Below, one piece after another: positions 54,897 through 63,992 of a stretch of DNA of 64,000 nt. A model generated the notes under the pieces. It was not told where the DNA came from, did not search any database, and saw only the letters and a program-made list of their open reading frames with translations. The translations under genes were made by a program, and so were the position numbers. The DNA comes from JACCXG01 sp963750935 (GTDB lineage Bacteria; Acidobacteriota; Vicinamibacteria; Vicinamibacterales; 2-12-FULL-66-21), in the NCBI GenBank assembly GCA_963750935.1, contig CAVVSR010000001.1, positions 16,876 to 80,875 on the forward strand, in the 5' to 3' direction. Each line of letters opens with the position of its first letter. Within the stretch, counting starts at the first letter, position 1.

Positions 54897-55127
54897 TCAT
54901 CGCCGCCGCGGCCGCCGTCTCGCAAACGTGTCCAGCAGGCCCCAGAGGATCAGCAGCGGCATCGACGAGAGGGCGGCGCCGACCGCGAACGTCGCCCGTC
55001 CCGGCCCCGTGAGCATCATCCCGATCTGGTTCCTGAACGGATCGTCGTTGACCAGGTAGGTCCACGTCGCCGACGGGCCCTTGATGTCGATCCCGCCGAG
55101 ATCGATGCCGTCAGGACCGACGCGCAC
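54897..55127 (-). other. C-terminal membrane tail segment of the SecA paralogue (separate frame)
   Basis: 76 codons from GTG 55127 in a frame different from the SecA gene, overlapping its last 17 nt. It reads RVGPDGIDLGGIDIKGPSAT, then WTYLVNDDPFRNQIGMML, followed by one membrane helix (AVGAALSSMPLLILWGLLDT) and a basic end. It looks like the natural end of the SecA-like protein if one base near 55135 is added or removed. A separate small gene is the alternative. Confidence 0.5.
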
Positions 55128-57363
55128 GCTGGCGAGCGCCGTCGGCGACCGCCTCCTCGATCCGCTCGTCGAGCGTGCCGAAGGCCGCGGTGATGGTGGT
55201 CGTGAAGTGCGTCAGCGGATCGCGGCCGCCCAGGGCGACGAGGTGTACGCCTTCGCGCAGATCCGCGATCAGCGCGAGGTGATCGCACCAGGCGCGGTCG
55301 ATGCAATGCAGCGTGACGAGCCGCTCGGCCCGTGCGACGCTGTCGGCCCCTGACGCCTCGACGAGCTCCTGGTAGCGCCCCGGCGATCGGCTCCAGACGT
55401 CCGGCGTCTCCGTGCCGTCGAGAATCGACTGGCGCCAGTCCATGAGCTCCCGCCGCTGCCGTTCGACCGCCGACGCGTATCGCCACAGCGTGCGGCGGAC
55501 CTCGAAGTTCTGCCCCTCGACGATGCGCTGCGCGCGGGCGACTTCGGCGAGCACGACTGGATGCTCAACGGGATCCGGTTGCGGTTGCGGCGCGAACCGT
55601 CCCGCCAGCAGGTTGTGGATCCCGTAGCGCACCAGCAGGTCGTCTTCGAGGCTGATGAAGAAGCGCGACTCTCCAGGATCCCCCTGTCGCCCCGCACGCC
55701 CCCGCAGCTGCAGGTCGACGCGCCGGCTCTCGTGACGATTCGTGCCGATCACGTAGAGTCCGCCGAGGGCCACCACCCGCGCCCGCTCGGACTCGTCGTG
55801 TCCTCCGAGCCGGATGTCGGTTCCCCGTCCGGCCATGTTCGTCGAGATGGTGACGGCCCCGAAGGCGCCCGCCGCCGCCACGATCTCGGCCTCCGCTTCG
55901 TCGCTGCGCGCGTTGAGCACCCGGCACGACACCCCGGCGTCGCGCAGGCGATCGGCCAGCCGCTCCGACTCCTCGACCGTCAGCGTGCCGACCAGCACCG
56001 GGCGCCCTTCCGCGTGGACCCGCCGAATCTCCTCGACGACCGCCCGCTCCTTTGCGTCGCGGTGCGTGAACACCACGTCCGGCCTGTCGATCCGGATCAG
56101 CGGCCGGTGCGTCGGAATGACGACGACGGGAAGGCTGTAGAACTCCTCGAGCTCCGACGCCGCCGGCTGCGCGGTTCCCGTCATGCCACAGAGCCGGTTG
56201 TAGCCTTGAAGGAAATGCTGCAGCGTGATCGATCCGAGGATGCGTCCGTCGGCAAGCCGCGCCAGTCCTTCCTTCGCTTCGACGGCGGCCTGCAGTCCAT
56301 CGGGCCAGTGGCGATCCGCGACGACGCGCCCGGTCAGCTCGTCGATGATGCCGATGCGGCCATCGCGTACGAGGTAGTCGACGTCGCGCCGCAGCAGCAC
56401 GTGCGCGTGCAGCGCACAGTTCAGGTCGGTCAACACAGCCAGGTTCTGCTCGTCGTGGAGCCGGCCACACCCGAGCGCCTGCTCGAGATGCTCGATACCA
56501 CGCTCGGTGAGCTCGACGTCACGGCCGTACTCGTCGAGGTCGTAGTGCACGCCGGCCGCGAGCCCGCTCACCAGCCCCGTCAGCCGCGCCGCCGAGATGC
56601 CGGCGCGACCGATCGAACCGGCAATGACGAGCGGGATGCGCGCCTCGTCGATCAGCAGCGAATCCGCCTCGTCCACGAGCGCGAAGCCACGCGGCCCATG
56701 GACGGCGCCGCTGATGTCGGTCGCCAGCATGTCGCGCAGGTAGTCGAACCCGGCCTCCTTGGCCGTGACGTAGGTGACGTCGGCGCCGTAGGCGCGCCGG
56801 CGATCGCCCGGGGTCATCCCGTGCTGCACGTACGCGACCGTCAGGCCGAGGCCCGTGTAGATGGGTTCCATCCACTCCGCGTCGCGTCTGGCCAGATAGT
56901 CGTTGAACGTGAGGACATGAACGCCGCCGCGGGCGAGCGCGTTCAACGCGACCGGCAAGACCGCGGCGAGCGTCTTCCCTTCTCCGGTCTGCATCTCGAC
57001 CACCGCGCCGCGATCCATCGCGAGGCCGGCCACGAGCTGTTCGTCGAACGGTCGCAGGCCGAGCCGGCGACGAGCGAGCTCCCTGACCAGGGCGAACGTG
57101 CCGGCTCGAACGTCGTCCATCGACCCGGCGCGCGCCTGATCGCGCAGCCTCCGTCCGCGGACACACAGCTCGTCGTCCGCGAGCGCGACGAGCTCGGGCT
57201 CGATGGCGTTGATTTCGTCGAGTGTCCGATCGTAGCCGCGCAGATCGCGGTGAATCGACGAGCCCCTGAATCGGGCCAGGCGATCGCGCCAGCCGATGTG
57301 GTTACGGACCGGACGGATCCTGGGTCCGGTGGCCAGGGAAGACAACGGGGTGCGGGGCGACAT
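55111..57363 (-). CDS. SecA-like translocase ATPase (accessory SecA)
   Basis: 750 residues from ATG 57363. The DEAD motor is complete: AVVEMQTGEGKTLAAVLPVA (Walker A), VLTFNDYLARRDAEWMEPIY, ALVDEADSLLIDEARIPLVI (DEVDS), TISTNMAGRGTDIRLGG, and LQLRGRAGRQGDPGESRFFI. The C-terminal zinc-binding tail of housekeeping SecA is missing, the helical-wing region is shorter, and a second SecA is expected elsewhere. The likely role is export of a subset of proteins. A frame shift near 55135 may cut off a C-terminal membrane helix encoded at 54897-55127. No secY2 is nearby. Confidence 0.88.
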   Translation of the reverse strand: MSPRTPLSSLATGPRIRPVRNHIGWRDRLARFRGSSIHRDLRGYDRTLDEINAIEPELVALADDELCVRGRRLRDQARAGSMDDVRAGTFALVRELARRRLGLRPFDEQLVAGLAMDRGAVVEMQTGEGKTLAAVLPVALNALARGGVHVLTFNDYLARRDAEWMEPIYTGLGLTVAYVQHGMTPGDRRRAYGADVTYVTAKEAGFDYLRDMLATDISGAVHGPRGFALVDEADSLLIDEARIPLVIAGSIGRAGISAARLTGLVSGLAAGVHYDLDEYGRDVELTERGIEHLEQALGCGRLHDEQNLAVLTDLNCALHAHVLLRRDVDYLVRDGRIGIIDELTGRVVADRHWPDGLQAAVEAKEGLARLADGRILGSITLQHFLQGYNRLCGMTGTAQPAASELEEFYSLPVVVIPTHRPLIRIDRPDVVFTHRDAKERAVVEEIRRVHAEGRPVLVGTLTVEESERLADRLRDAGVSCRVLNARSDEAEAEIVAAAGAFGAVTISTNMAGRGTDIRLGGHDESERARVVALGGLYVIGTNRHESRRVDLQLRGRAGRQGDPGESRFFISLEDDLLVRYGIHNLLAGRFAPQPQPDPVEHPVVLAEVARAQRIVEGQNFEVRRTLWRYASAVERQRRELMDWRQSILDGTETPDVWSRSPGRYQELVEASGADSVARAERLVTLHCIDRAWCDHLALIADLREGVHLVALGGRDPLTHFTTTITAAFGTLDERIEEAVADGARQRARRS

Positions 57364-57420
57364 GACTCCTCCAGTCGCGCTGACACGAGCCTCTTGGATC
57401 GCCGTCGAAACGGCGGTGAG

Positions 57421-57663
57421 CTACGCGAGAGCGGGAGCGGCGGGAGGAGCGCGGGAGAGGAGGAGCGAGAAAAGCGCGACCGTCTGCTCGTCGCAGCGGG
57501 TGGCGCGGCGGCGCAGGACGACGACGGCGATGGCCGGAACGACCAGCCAGAGCGGCGTCAGCGTGGCCGTCAGGACCGGGACGGCGACCGGAAAAATCGA
57601 GGCGAACAGCACCACGCCGATGCAGACGAAGACGAGCGACTTGCGTGTCCGCAGGCGGTGCAT
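57421..57663 (-). CDS. Small membrane protein, two helices
   Basis: 80 residues from ATG 57663. Basic N-terminus (HRLRTRKS), then two adjacent hydrophobic segments (LVFVCIGVVLFASIFPVAV and LTPLWLVVPAIAVVVLRRRA), and a polar C-terminus. I do not recognise the family. It is 57 nt upstream of the SecA gene on the same strand and could be co-transcribed with it. A TACAAT box lies 9 nt before the ATG. Confidence 0.6.
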   Translation of the reverse strand: MHRLRTRKSLVFVCIGVVLFASIFPVAVPVLTATLTPLWLVVPAIAVVVLRRRATRCDEQTVALFSLLLSRAPPAAPALA

Positions 57664-57672
57664 GGTCCGTCT

Positions 57673-57678
57673 ATTGTA
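57673..57678 (-). promoter_or_regulatory. TACAAT -10-like box of the small membrane protein/SecA operon
   Basis: On the minus strand TACAAT ends 9 nt before the ATG at 57663, with no ribosome-binding sequence in between. Confidence 0.5.
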
Positions 57679-57731
57679 GCGCGGGATGGATTGTCTGGCC
57701 CTGTGGCGCAGACTAAGATGCCTCCACGGTG

Positions 57732-60407
57732 ATGATCGGCCAGTCGCTCTCGCGCTACACCATCGAAGCAAAGCTCGGCGAAGGCGGCATGGGCGTCGTT
57801 TACAAGGCCCGGGACACGCAACTGGAACGCACCGTCGCCATCAAGGTCCTCCCTCCCGATCAGCTCGCCGACCCCGACCGCAAGCGCCGGTTCATCCAGG
57901 AAGCCAGGGCCGCCAGCGCCCTGAATCACCCCGGCATCGTGACGATCTACGACGTGGGGTCGGAGCGGAACACCGACTTCATCGTGATGGAGTACGTGGC
58001 CGGCAGGACGCTCGACCAGGTCGTTCCGGCCGGCGGGCTCGCGCTGAAAAAGGGACTGCGCTTCGCCATCGAGATCGCGGACGCCGTCGCCAGGGCGCAC
58101 GAGGCGGGAATCATCCATCGCGATCTCAAGCCGGCCAACGTGATGGTCACCGACGCCGGCGGCATCAAGATTCTCGACTTCGGCATCGCGAAGCTGCTCG
58201 AGTCGACGACGCCGGCCGTGGTCACGAAGACCGCGGCCGTCACCCAGGATGGCACGACCATCGGCACCCCGGCCTACATGTCGCCCGAACAGGCCGACGG
58301 CCAGCGGGTCGATGCGCGTTCGGACATCTTCAGCTTCGGGTCCGTGCTCTACGAGATGATGACGGGCCGCCAGGCGTTCAGCGGCGATTCGCGCCTCTCG
58401 GTGATGGCCAGAATCCTGAACGAGGATCCCGTTCCGCCAGGCCGTCTGGCCGCCACGATTCCCGCCGACCTCGAGAAGGTGATCCTGCGATGTCTGCGCA
58501 AGGACCCGGCTCGCCGCTTTCAGACGATGGCGGATTTGCGGGTGGCGCTCGAGGACCTCGCGCTCGAGTCGAGCGCGCCGGCGCCGCTCCCTCCCGCGCC
58601 GGCCCGATCCGCGCCAGCGTCCTCGGTCTCGGCGACGATGGGCGGCCGGCGTGCTGCTGATGGCCATCATCGCGGGCGCGTACTTCGTCGTGCAATCGCT
58701 GCGCACACCTCCGCCCGCCGAGCCGCTGCGTGCCGTGCCGCTGACGTCGCTGGCGGGAGTCGTGCGGTATCCGTCGCTGTCTCCCGACGGCAGTCACGTG
58801 GTCTTCAGCTGGACGGGGCCGAAGCAGACAAATCCCGACTTGTACGTGCAGCAGATCGGGACGGGGTCTCCGCTGCAGCTGACGACCGATCCAGGCAACG
58901 ATTACCGGCCCAGCTGGTCACCCGACGGCCGCAGAATCGCGTTTCTTCGGCGCGCGGCCGGGCAGCAGCCGGAGCGAAGTGTGGCTGATCGCCCCGCTCG
59001 GCGGGTCGGAACGGAAGGCTCGCCGAGATCGAGCCGCGGATGGCCATCTATCGGCCCGGCGCAATCGGATGGTGCCCGGATTCGACGTGTGTGCTCGTCA
59101 CGGATTCTCCCGGCGCGAACGAGTCGGACGCGGTGTTCGCGATTGCGCTCGACACCGGCGAGAAGCGGCAGCTGACGTTCCCGAAGGGCGACGTGGGGGA
59201 TCTCGATCCGGCGATCTCGCCTGATGGCCGCCAGCTGCTGTTCCGCCGCGACGGCACGCCGTTCAGCGGCGAGTTCCATCGCGTGGCGCTGAAGCCGGGG
59301 GCGGTCCCGGAGGGCGATCCGGTGCGGCTGACCACGACGATCCACGCGGGCACCGCCAGCTGGACACCCGACAGCCGCGAGATCCTGTTCGCCGCCCGCG
59401 GCTCGCTGTGGCGCGTTGACGGTATTCGTGGCGGAACGCCGACGCGGCTGCCGTACATCGGGCAGGATGGCGTGACGCCGGTCGTCTCGCGACTGCCCGA
59501 CGGCCGACTGCGCCTGGTGTACGTCCACAGCTTTTCCGACACCAACATCTGGCGCGTCGACACGTCAGCGGCGGGCATCGCGGCCACCGCTCCGCCAGCC
59601 GTCGCGATCGCCTCGACGCGAAACGATTCGATTCCGAACCTCTCGCCCGACGGGCGTCGGGTGGCCTTCATGTCGAACCGGTCCGGCGAAAGCGAAGTCT
59701 GGGTCGCGGCCATCGACGGGTCGCAGGCGACGCAGGTCACCTTCCTGGCGCTGCTCCCGGGGTACCCGCGCTGGGCGCCGAACGGAAATCAGATCGTCTT
59801 TCATGGCGATCCGCAGAATCGCCCGGACGTGCTCATGGTGCCCGCTCATGGCGGGCCGGCGGTGGTCGTGTCGGCGAAGAACGCGGGCGGCGGGTTCCCC
59901 AGCTTTTCGCGAGACGGGCAATGGATCTACTTCGTGTCGGCCGAACCGCCCAGAAGTCGCATCTGGAAGATGCCCGTGGGTGGCGGGGCACCGGTCAAGG
60001 TCACCGACGCGGTGGGCGCGATCACCATCGAGTCGCATGATGGCCGCAATCTCTATTACATCGAGGCCGTCGAACGGCCGAGCCCGGTATTCCGCGTACC
60101 GGTATCGGGTGGAGCGCCGGTCAAGGTGCTCGATGGCGTCTCGCTGGGGAATTTCGACGTCATCGAGGGTGGCATCTACTACATCGAGCGAGTCTCCGGC
60201 GAAGCCGGCGCCTTCTTCACCGATCGGCCGGGTGGTGAGACGCGGCTGCAGTACTTCGATTTCGCCACCGAGCGGTCCACGACCGTCGCGCACAATCTCG
60301 GCACCATCGCGAGCGGCATGACCGCATCTCGAGACGGCCGCATCATCCTCTTCTCACGCGTCGATTCGTCGGTGGACGAGCTCATGCAGGTCGACAATTT
60401 TCGCTGA
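57732..60407 (+). pseudogene. Ser/Thr protein kinase with TolB-like propeller, frameshifted
   Basis: From ATG 57732 (GTG 57729 also possible). The kinase domain is complete: YTIEAKLGEGGMGVVYKARD, the ATP Lys in TVAIKVLPPDQLA, IIHRDLKPANVMVTDAGGIK (catalytic loop), ILDFGIAKLL (DFG) and GTPAYMSPEQADGQ. After a Pro/Ala linker a shift near 58645 puts the membrane helix VLLMAIIAGAYFVVQSL in a new frame, and further shifts near 58970 and 59012 affect the first propeller blade. From 59040 the WD40/TolB-like repeats (for example NLSPDGRRVAFMSNRSGESE) run undisturbed to the stop. It likely senses an external signal through the propeller. Confidence 0.85.
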
Positions 60408-60470
60408 CGTCCGGCGTGCAGTCGGGAAATGCTGGATTTTCAGCACTGACCGCCAACCATACTCCCACCG

Positions 60471-60494
60471 CCTCCATCAAACCCTGGGTGGAGG
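60471..60494 (+). promoter_or_regulatory. Hairpin sequestering the ABC permease ribosome-binding site
   Basis: CCTCCA at 60471-60476 is the exact complement of TGGAGG at 60489-60494. The GGAGG of the right arm is a strong Shine-Dalgarno sequence 7 nt before the ATG at 60502. Pairing would hide it, so translation of the permease could depend on opening this stem. Confidence 0.5.
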
Positions 60495-60501
60495 CTCCCT
60501 G

Positions 60502-62919
60502 ATGCGTCATCTCGGCCAGGATGTGCGATTCGCGTTCCGCGCCTTCGTCCGCGCGCCACGCTTCACGATTCCGGCGCTGCTCGCGCTCGCGCTCGGCATC
60601 GGCGCCACTTCCGCCATCTTCAGCGTGGTGCGCGGCGTCCTGCTCAGGCCGCTGCCCTATCGCGACCCGGACCGCATCGTCTCGATCTTCGAAACGAACC
60701 GTTCTCAGCCCCGCGCCATCGTCGCACCGGCGAACTTCGTGGAATGGCGCGAGCGGAACCGGTCGTTCGAATACATCGGGATGGTCGGGCCGAGCCGCCT
60801 GACCGTGCTCCTGAACGGCCAGCCGCTCGAGATCACCGGGCTGACGGCGTCGGCCGACGTGTTCCACGCCCTCGGCGTGCAGGCCGCTCAGGGACGCACC
60901 TTCACCGCGGAGGAGGATCTGCAGGGCTACGACTCCGTCATCCTGCTCGGCCACGAGCTGTGGCAATCGAGACTGGCAGGCCGCGGCGACATCGTCGGCT
61001 CCACCATCGACGCAAGCGGGCGGAAGCTCACCGTCGTCGGCATCATGCCGCCCGGCTTTACCATCGAAGGGCAGCGCGCCGACTTCTACATCACGTACGG
61101 CTGGACCACGGAACGGTTGCGCTCGGCGATCGGCCGTGGGCTCTCGCATGCCGTGGCCAGGCTTCGCGACGGTGTCACGCTGACACAGGCGTCCGACGAA
61201 ATGGCCGCGCTCGCGGCGCAGCGGGAGAAGGAGGCGCCGCCGCTGAATGCGGGACGACAGGTCATCGTCCTGCCGATCCACACGCTCACGGTCGAGACGA
61301 TCAAGCCGGCGCTCCTGGTCCTCTCCGTCGCCGTCGCCCTGGTGCTGCTGATCGCCTGCGTCAACGTCGCGAACCTGCTGCTGGCGCGCAGCACAGTCAG
61401 GCAGCGTGAGCTCGGGCTGCGGACCGCACTCGGAGCGGCCCGTGGCCGTCTGCTGCTGCAGATGCTGACCGAAAGCCTGATCCTGTCGCTGGCCGGAGGG
61501 GTGGCCGGACTCTTCCTGGCGATGTTGTTTCATCGCGGCCTGCTGGTGCTGGTTGCCGACCGCATCCCGGTGCCGCGGCTCGACCAGGTGTCGCTGGATC
61601 TGCCGGTGGTCGGCTTCACCCTGCTGACCGCGCTCACGACCGGCGTGTTGTTCGGACTCGTGCCGGCCCTGCTGGCGTCGGCGAGCGCCAACGATGCCTT
61701 ACGCGAAGGCGGCCGGCACGGCGCGAGCCCGCGCGCGCGCCGCACGCTCAGCGCGCTGGTCGTCGTCGAGGTCGCGCTGTCGCTCGTGCTGCTGACCGGC
61801 GCCGGCCTGCTCATTCGCAGCTTCGTCCGCCTGCAGCAGGTGGATCCGGGGTTCCGCGCCGAGAACGTGCTCACCGCCCGCGTCTCGCTGCCGGCCGCGC
61901 GCTATCCGGAGCGGCGTGACGCGGTCGCGTTCTTCGACAACACACTCGGCCGCATTCGAGCGCTGCCGGGTGTGCAGAGCGCCGCCGGGATCGCTTTCCT
62001 GCCGATGGCGGGTCCGGGAATCGGCACGCGCTTCTACCGGCTCGATCGACCCGTGCCCGCCGCGGGCGAGGCTCCGTCGACACAGGTCCGCCCGGTCACG
62101 CCGGGATTCTTCCGCACCATGGGAATCCCTCTGCGTGGCGGCCGTGACTTCACGGAGAGTGACCGCGAGGACTCGCCGGCCGTCGCCATCGTCAGCGAAG
62201 GCGCGGTCAGCCTGCTCTACCCGGGCGAGGATCCCATCGGCAAGCGCCTGCAGGTCAACGCGCGCGGCCCGAACGGCCAGCAGGTCGAGATCGTCGGCGT
62301 GGTCGGCGACGTCAAGATGGGATCGCTCGACTCGGAGACACGCGCGGCCGTGTACCTGCCCCACTCACAGCTGTCGGTCGGGCTGCTGACGTTCGTGATG
62401 CGGACCGGCGTGCCGCCGCGATCTGTGGCGACGACGGTCGCCGGCGTCGTGCGATCGATCGACCCCGAGGTGCCGCTGGCTGATGTGAAGTCGATGGAAG
62501 AGGTCGTCGGCGCCACGCTGGCGCGGCCACGGACCGTCTCGGTCCTGCTCACGGCTTTTGCGCTCATGGCGCTCGTGCTCGCCGGCGTCGGGGTCTACGG
62601 CGTGATGGCGTATTCCGTCTCACAGCGCACCCGCGAGATCGGCGTGCGCATGGCACTTGGCGCGACCGCGGAATCGGTGTTCCGGATGGTGATCGGCCAT
62701 GCCCTGCGCCTCGTCGCGCTCGGCGTGGTCGTCGGGCTGGTGGCGGCCGCCGGCTTGACCCGGATGCTCGAAACGCTGCTGTTCCAGACCGAGCCGCTCG
62801 ATCCGGCGACGTTCGCGGCGACCGCGCTGGTGCTGGTCGTGGTCGCGACGTTCGCCTCGTTCGTTCCCGCGCGCCGAGGCACCCGGATCACTCCGGTCGA
62901 GGCGCTGCGGACGGAATAG
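60502..62919 (+). CDS. ABC transporter permease, acidobacterial duplicated orphan permease (ADOP) type
   Basis: 805 residues. Two MacB/FtsX-type halves: the first has RAPRFTIPALLALALGIGAT and a periplasmic MacB-PCD domain (QPLEITGLTASADVFHALGV, then EGQRADFYITYGWTTE), followed by a helix block with LLIACVNVANLLLARSTVRQ. The second repeats the theme with LSALVVVEVALSLVLLTGAG, its own periplasmic domain (GFFRTMGIPLRGGRDFTESD) and the closing GVMAYSVSQRTREIGVRMAL. No ATPase is next door, hence orphan. The family is abundant in Acidobacteriota, which is a main taxonomic pointer here. The substrate is unknown. Confidence 0.92.
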   Translation: MRHLGQDVRFAFRAFVRAPRFTIPALLALALGIGATSAIFSVVRGVLLRPLPYRDPDRIVSIFETNRSQPRAIVAPANFVEWRERNRSFEYIGMVGPSRLTVLLNGQPLEITGLTASADVFHALGVQAAQGRTFTAEEDLQGYDSVILLGHELWQSRLAGRGDIVGSTIDASGRKLTVVGIMPPGFTIEGQRADFYITYGWTTERLRSAIGRGLSHAVARLRDGVTLTQASDEMAALAAQREKEAPPLNAGRQVIVLPIHTLTVETIKPALLVLSVAVALVLLIACVNVANLLLARSTVRQRELGLRTALGAARGRLLLQMLTESLILSLAGGVAGLFLAMLFHRGLLVLVADRIPVPRLDQVSLDLPVVGFTLLTALTTGVLFGLVPALLASASANDALREGGRHGASPRARRTLSALVVVEVALSLVLLTGAGLLIRSFVRLQQVDPGFRAENVLTARVSLPAARYPERRDAVAFFDNTLGRIRALPGVQSAAGIAFLPMAGPGIGTRFYRLDRPVPAAGEAPSTQVRPVTPGFFRTMGIPLRGGRDFTESDREDSPAVAIVSEGAVSLLYPGEDPIGKRLQVNARGPNGQQVEIVGVVGDVKMGSLDSETRAAVYLPHSQLSVGLLTFVMRTGVPPRSVATTVAGVVRSIDPEVPLADVKSMEEVVGATLARPRTVSVLLTAFALMALVLAGVGVYGVMAYSVSQRTREIGVRMALGATAESVFRMVIGHALRLVALGVVVGLVAAAGLTRMLETLLFQTEPLDPATFAATALVLVVVATFASFVPARRGTRITPVEALRTE

Positions 62920-62948
62920 CGGCCGTCGAACGGCGCCGAACGGACACG

Positions 62949-63992
62949 CTACCGTCGAGACCGCTGCTGCAGCCACTTGTCCAGGGCGGCTTCGAACTCC
63001 GCTTCCGTCGCGAGCGCCTGCTCGGCAAGCGAGGCGACGGGAGGGGGAACCGCATCGGGGAATCGCGGATGTGTTGACAGGTTCTCACCGCGAACGGCCC
63101 GGAGCATCAGGTCGGCAAATCCCTCGATCCACCAGGCCTCGATAGCCCGACCGTGCGCCACCGAGGCGCTCGCGGGATCGGAGAGATACCACTGCCAGTC
63201 AGGCGCGGCCGCGATCGCCCGCGCTTCATCCAGCGACATGGCCGCCCGGTTCGGGAGCTTCCTGTACTGCGGGCTGACCAGATCGGGCCGGATCGCGAGC
63301 ATGCCGGATGTTTCGCCGACGCCGCCGTGAAGATCGAGCCCGAAGGAGGCACGCTGGCGTTCCGAAAAATAGCGGGCGTTGACCTTCGCGCCGGCCGCCT
63401 GGATCGCGGCGTCGGCCCGAAGCAGCGCCGTGACGTGCAGCATCGTCACGCGAAACGTTTCACTGACGAAGTCGCAGGCCTCGTTGATCGCAATGTTGTG
63501 GGTCGGCGTGCCATGGCCGTTCAGCACGAAGATCCACTTGAAGCCGTTCTGCGCGACCTGACCACCGAGATCGGCGACGATCGATCGCAACGTCGATTGC
63601 CGGATCGCGTATGTCCCTGGATGGATCTGCTTGCCTCCCAGCTGGTTCGCTCCACCCTGTCCGTAGCTGATCGGCGGCATGAGGACGATGTTCCAGTCCG
63701 GCAGCGCCCGGCTGACGCGCTTGGACGCGCCGTCCGTCTCGTAGATCAGCCCGAGCGTGTCGGTACCGACCGGCAAGTGCGGGCCATGTACTTCGATCAT
63801 GCCGACCGGGAGGATGAACAGCGTCTTCTCGCGGTCCAGCGCGTCGATCTGCGGCGCTCGCAGCTCTTCCAGCTTGTAGATCTTTGGCCGCGACGGCGCC
63901 TTCCGACCAAGTGTCGTCGTGCCCTGGTCCTGCGCCCAGGCGGCCGGCCCGCTGATGAGACACGCGATCAGCACGAAGGTCGCTCGATGCAT
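62949..63992 (-). CDS. Exported creatininase-family amidohydrolase
   Basis: 347 residues from ATG 63992, with a signal peptide (ATFVLIACLISGPAAWAQ). The creatininase metal sites are visible: ILPVGMIEVHGPHLPVGTDT, then SYGQGGANQLGGKQIHPGTY, WIFVLNGHGTPTHNIAINEA and the Glu-containing GLDLHGGVGETSGMLAIRPD. Family members are zinc/manganese-dependent hydrolases of creatinine, riboflavin-pathway formamides or mycofactocin-type peptides. An exported member suggests a periplasmic amide hydrolase of unknown substrate. Confidence 0.85.
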   Translation of the reverse strand: MHRATFVLIACLISGPAAWAQDQGTTTLGRKAPSRPKIYKLEELRAPQIDALDREKTLFILPVGMIEVHGPHLPVGTDTLGLIYETDGASKRVSRALPDWNIVLMPPISYGQGGANQLGGKQIHPGTYAIRQSTLRSIVADLGGQVAQNGFKWIFVLNGHGTPTHNIAINEACDFVSETFRVTMLHVTALLRADAAIQAAGAKVNARYFSERQRASFGLDLHGGVGETSGMLAIRPDLVSPQYRKLPNRAAMSLDEARAIAAAPDWQWYLSDPASASVAHGRAIEAWWIEGFADLMLRAVRGENLSTHPRFPDAVPPPVASLAEQALATEAEFEAALDKWLQQRSRR

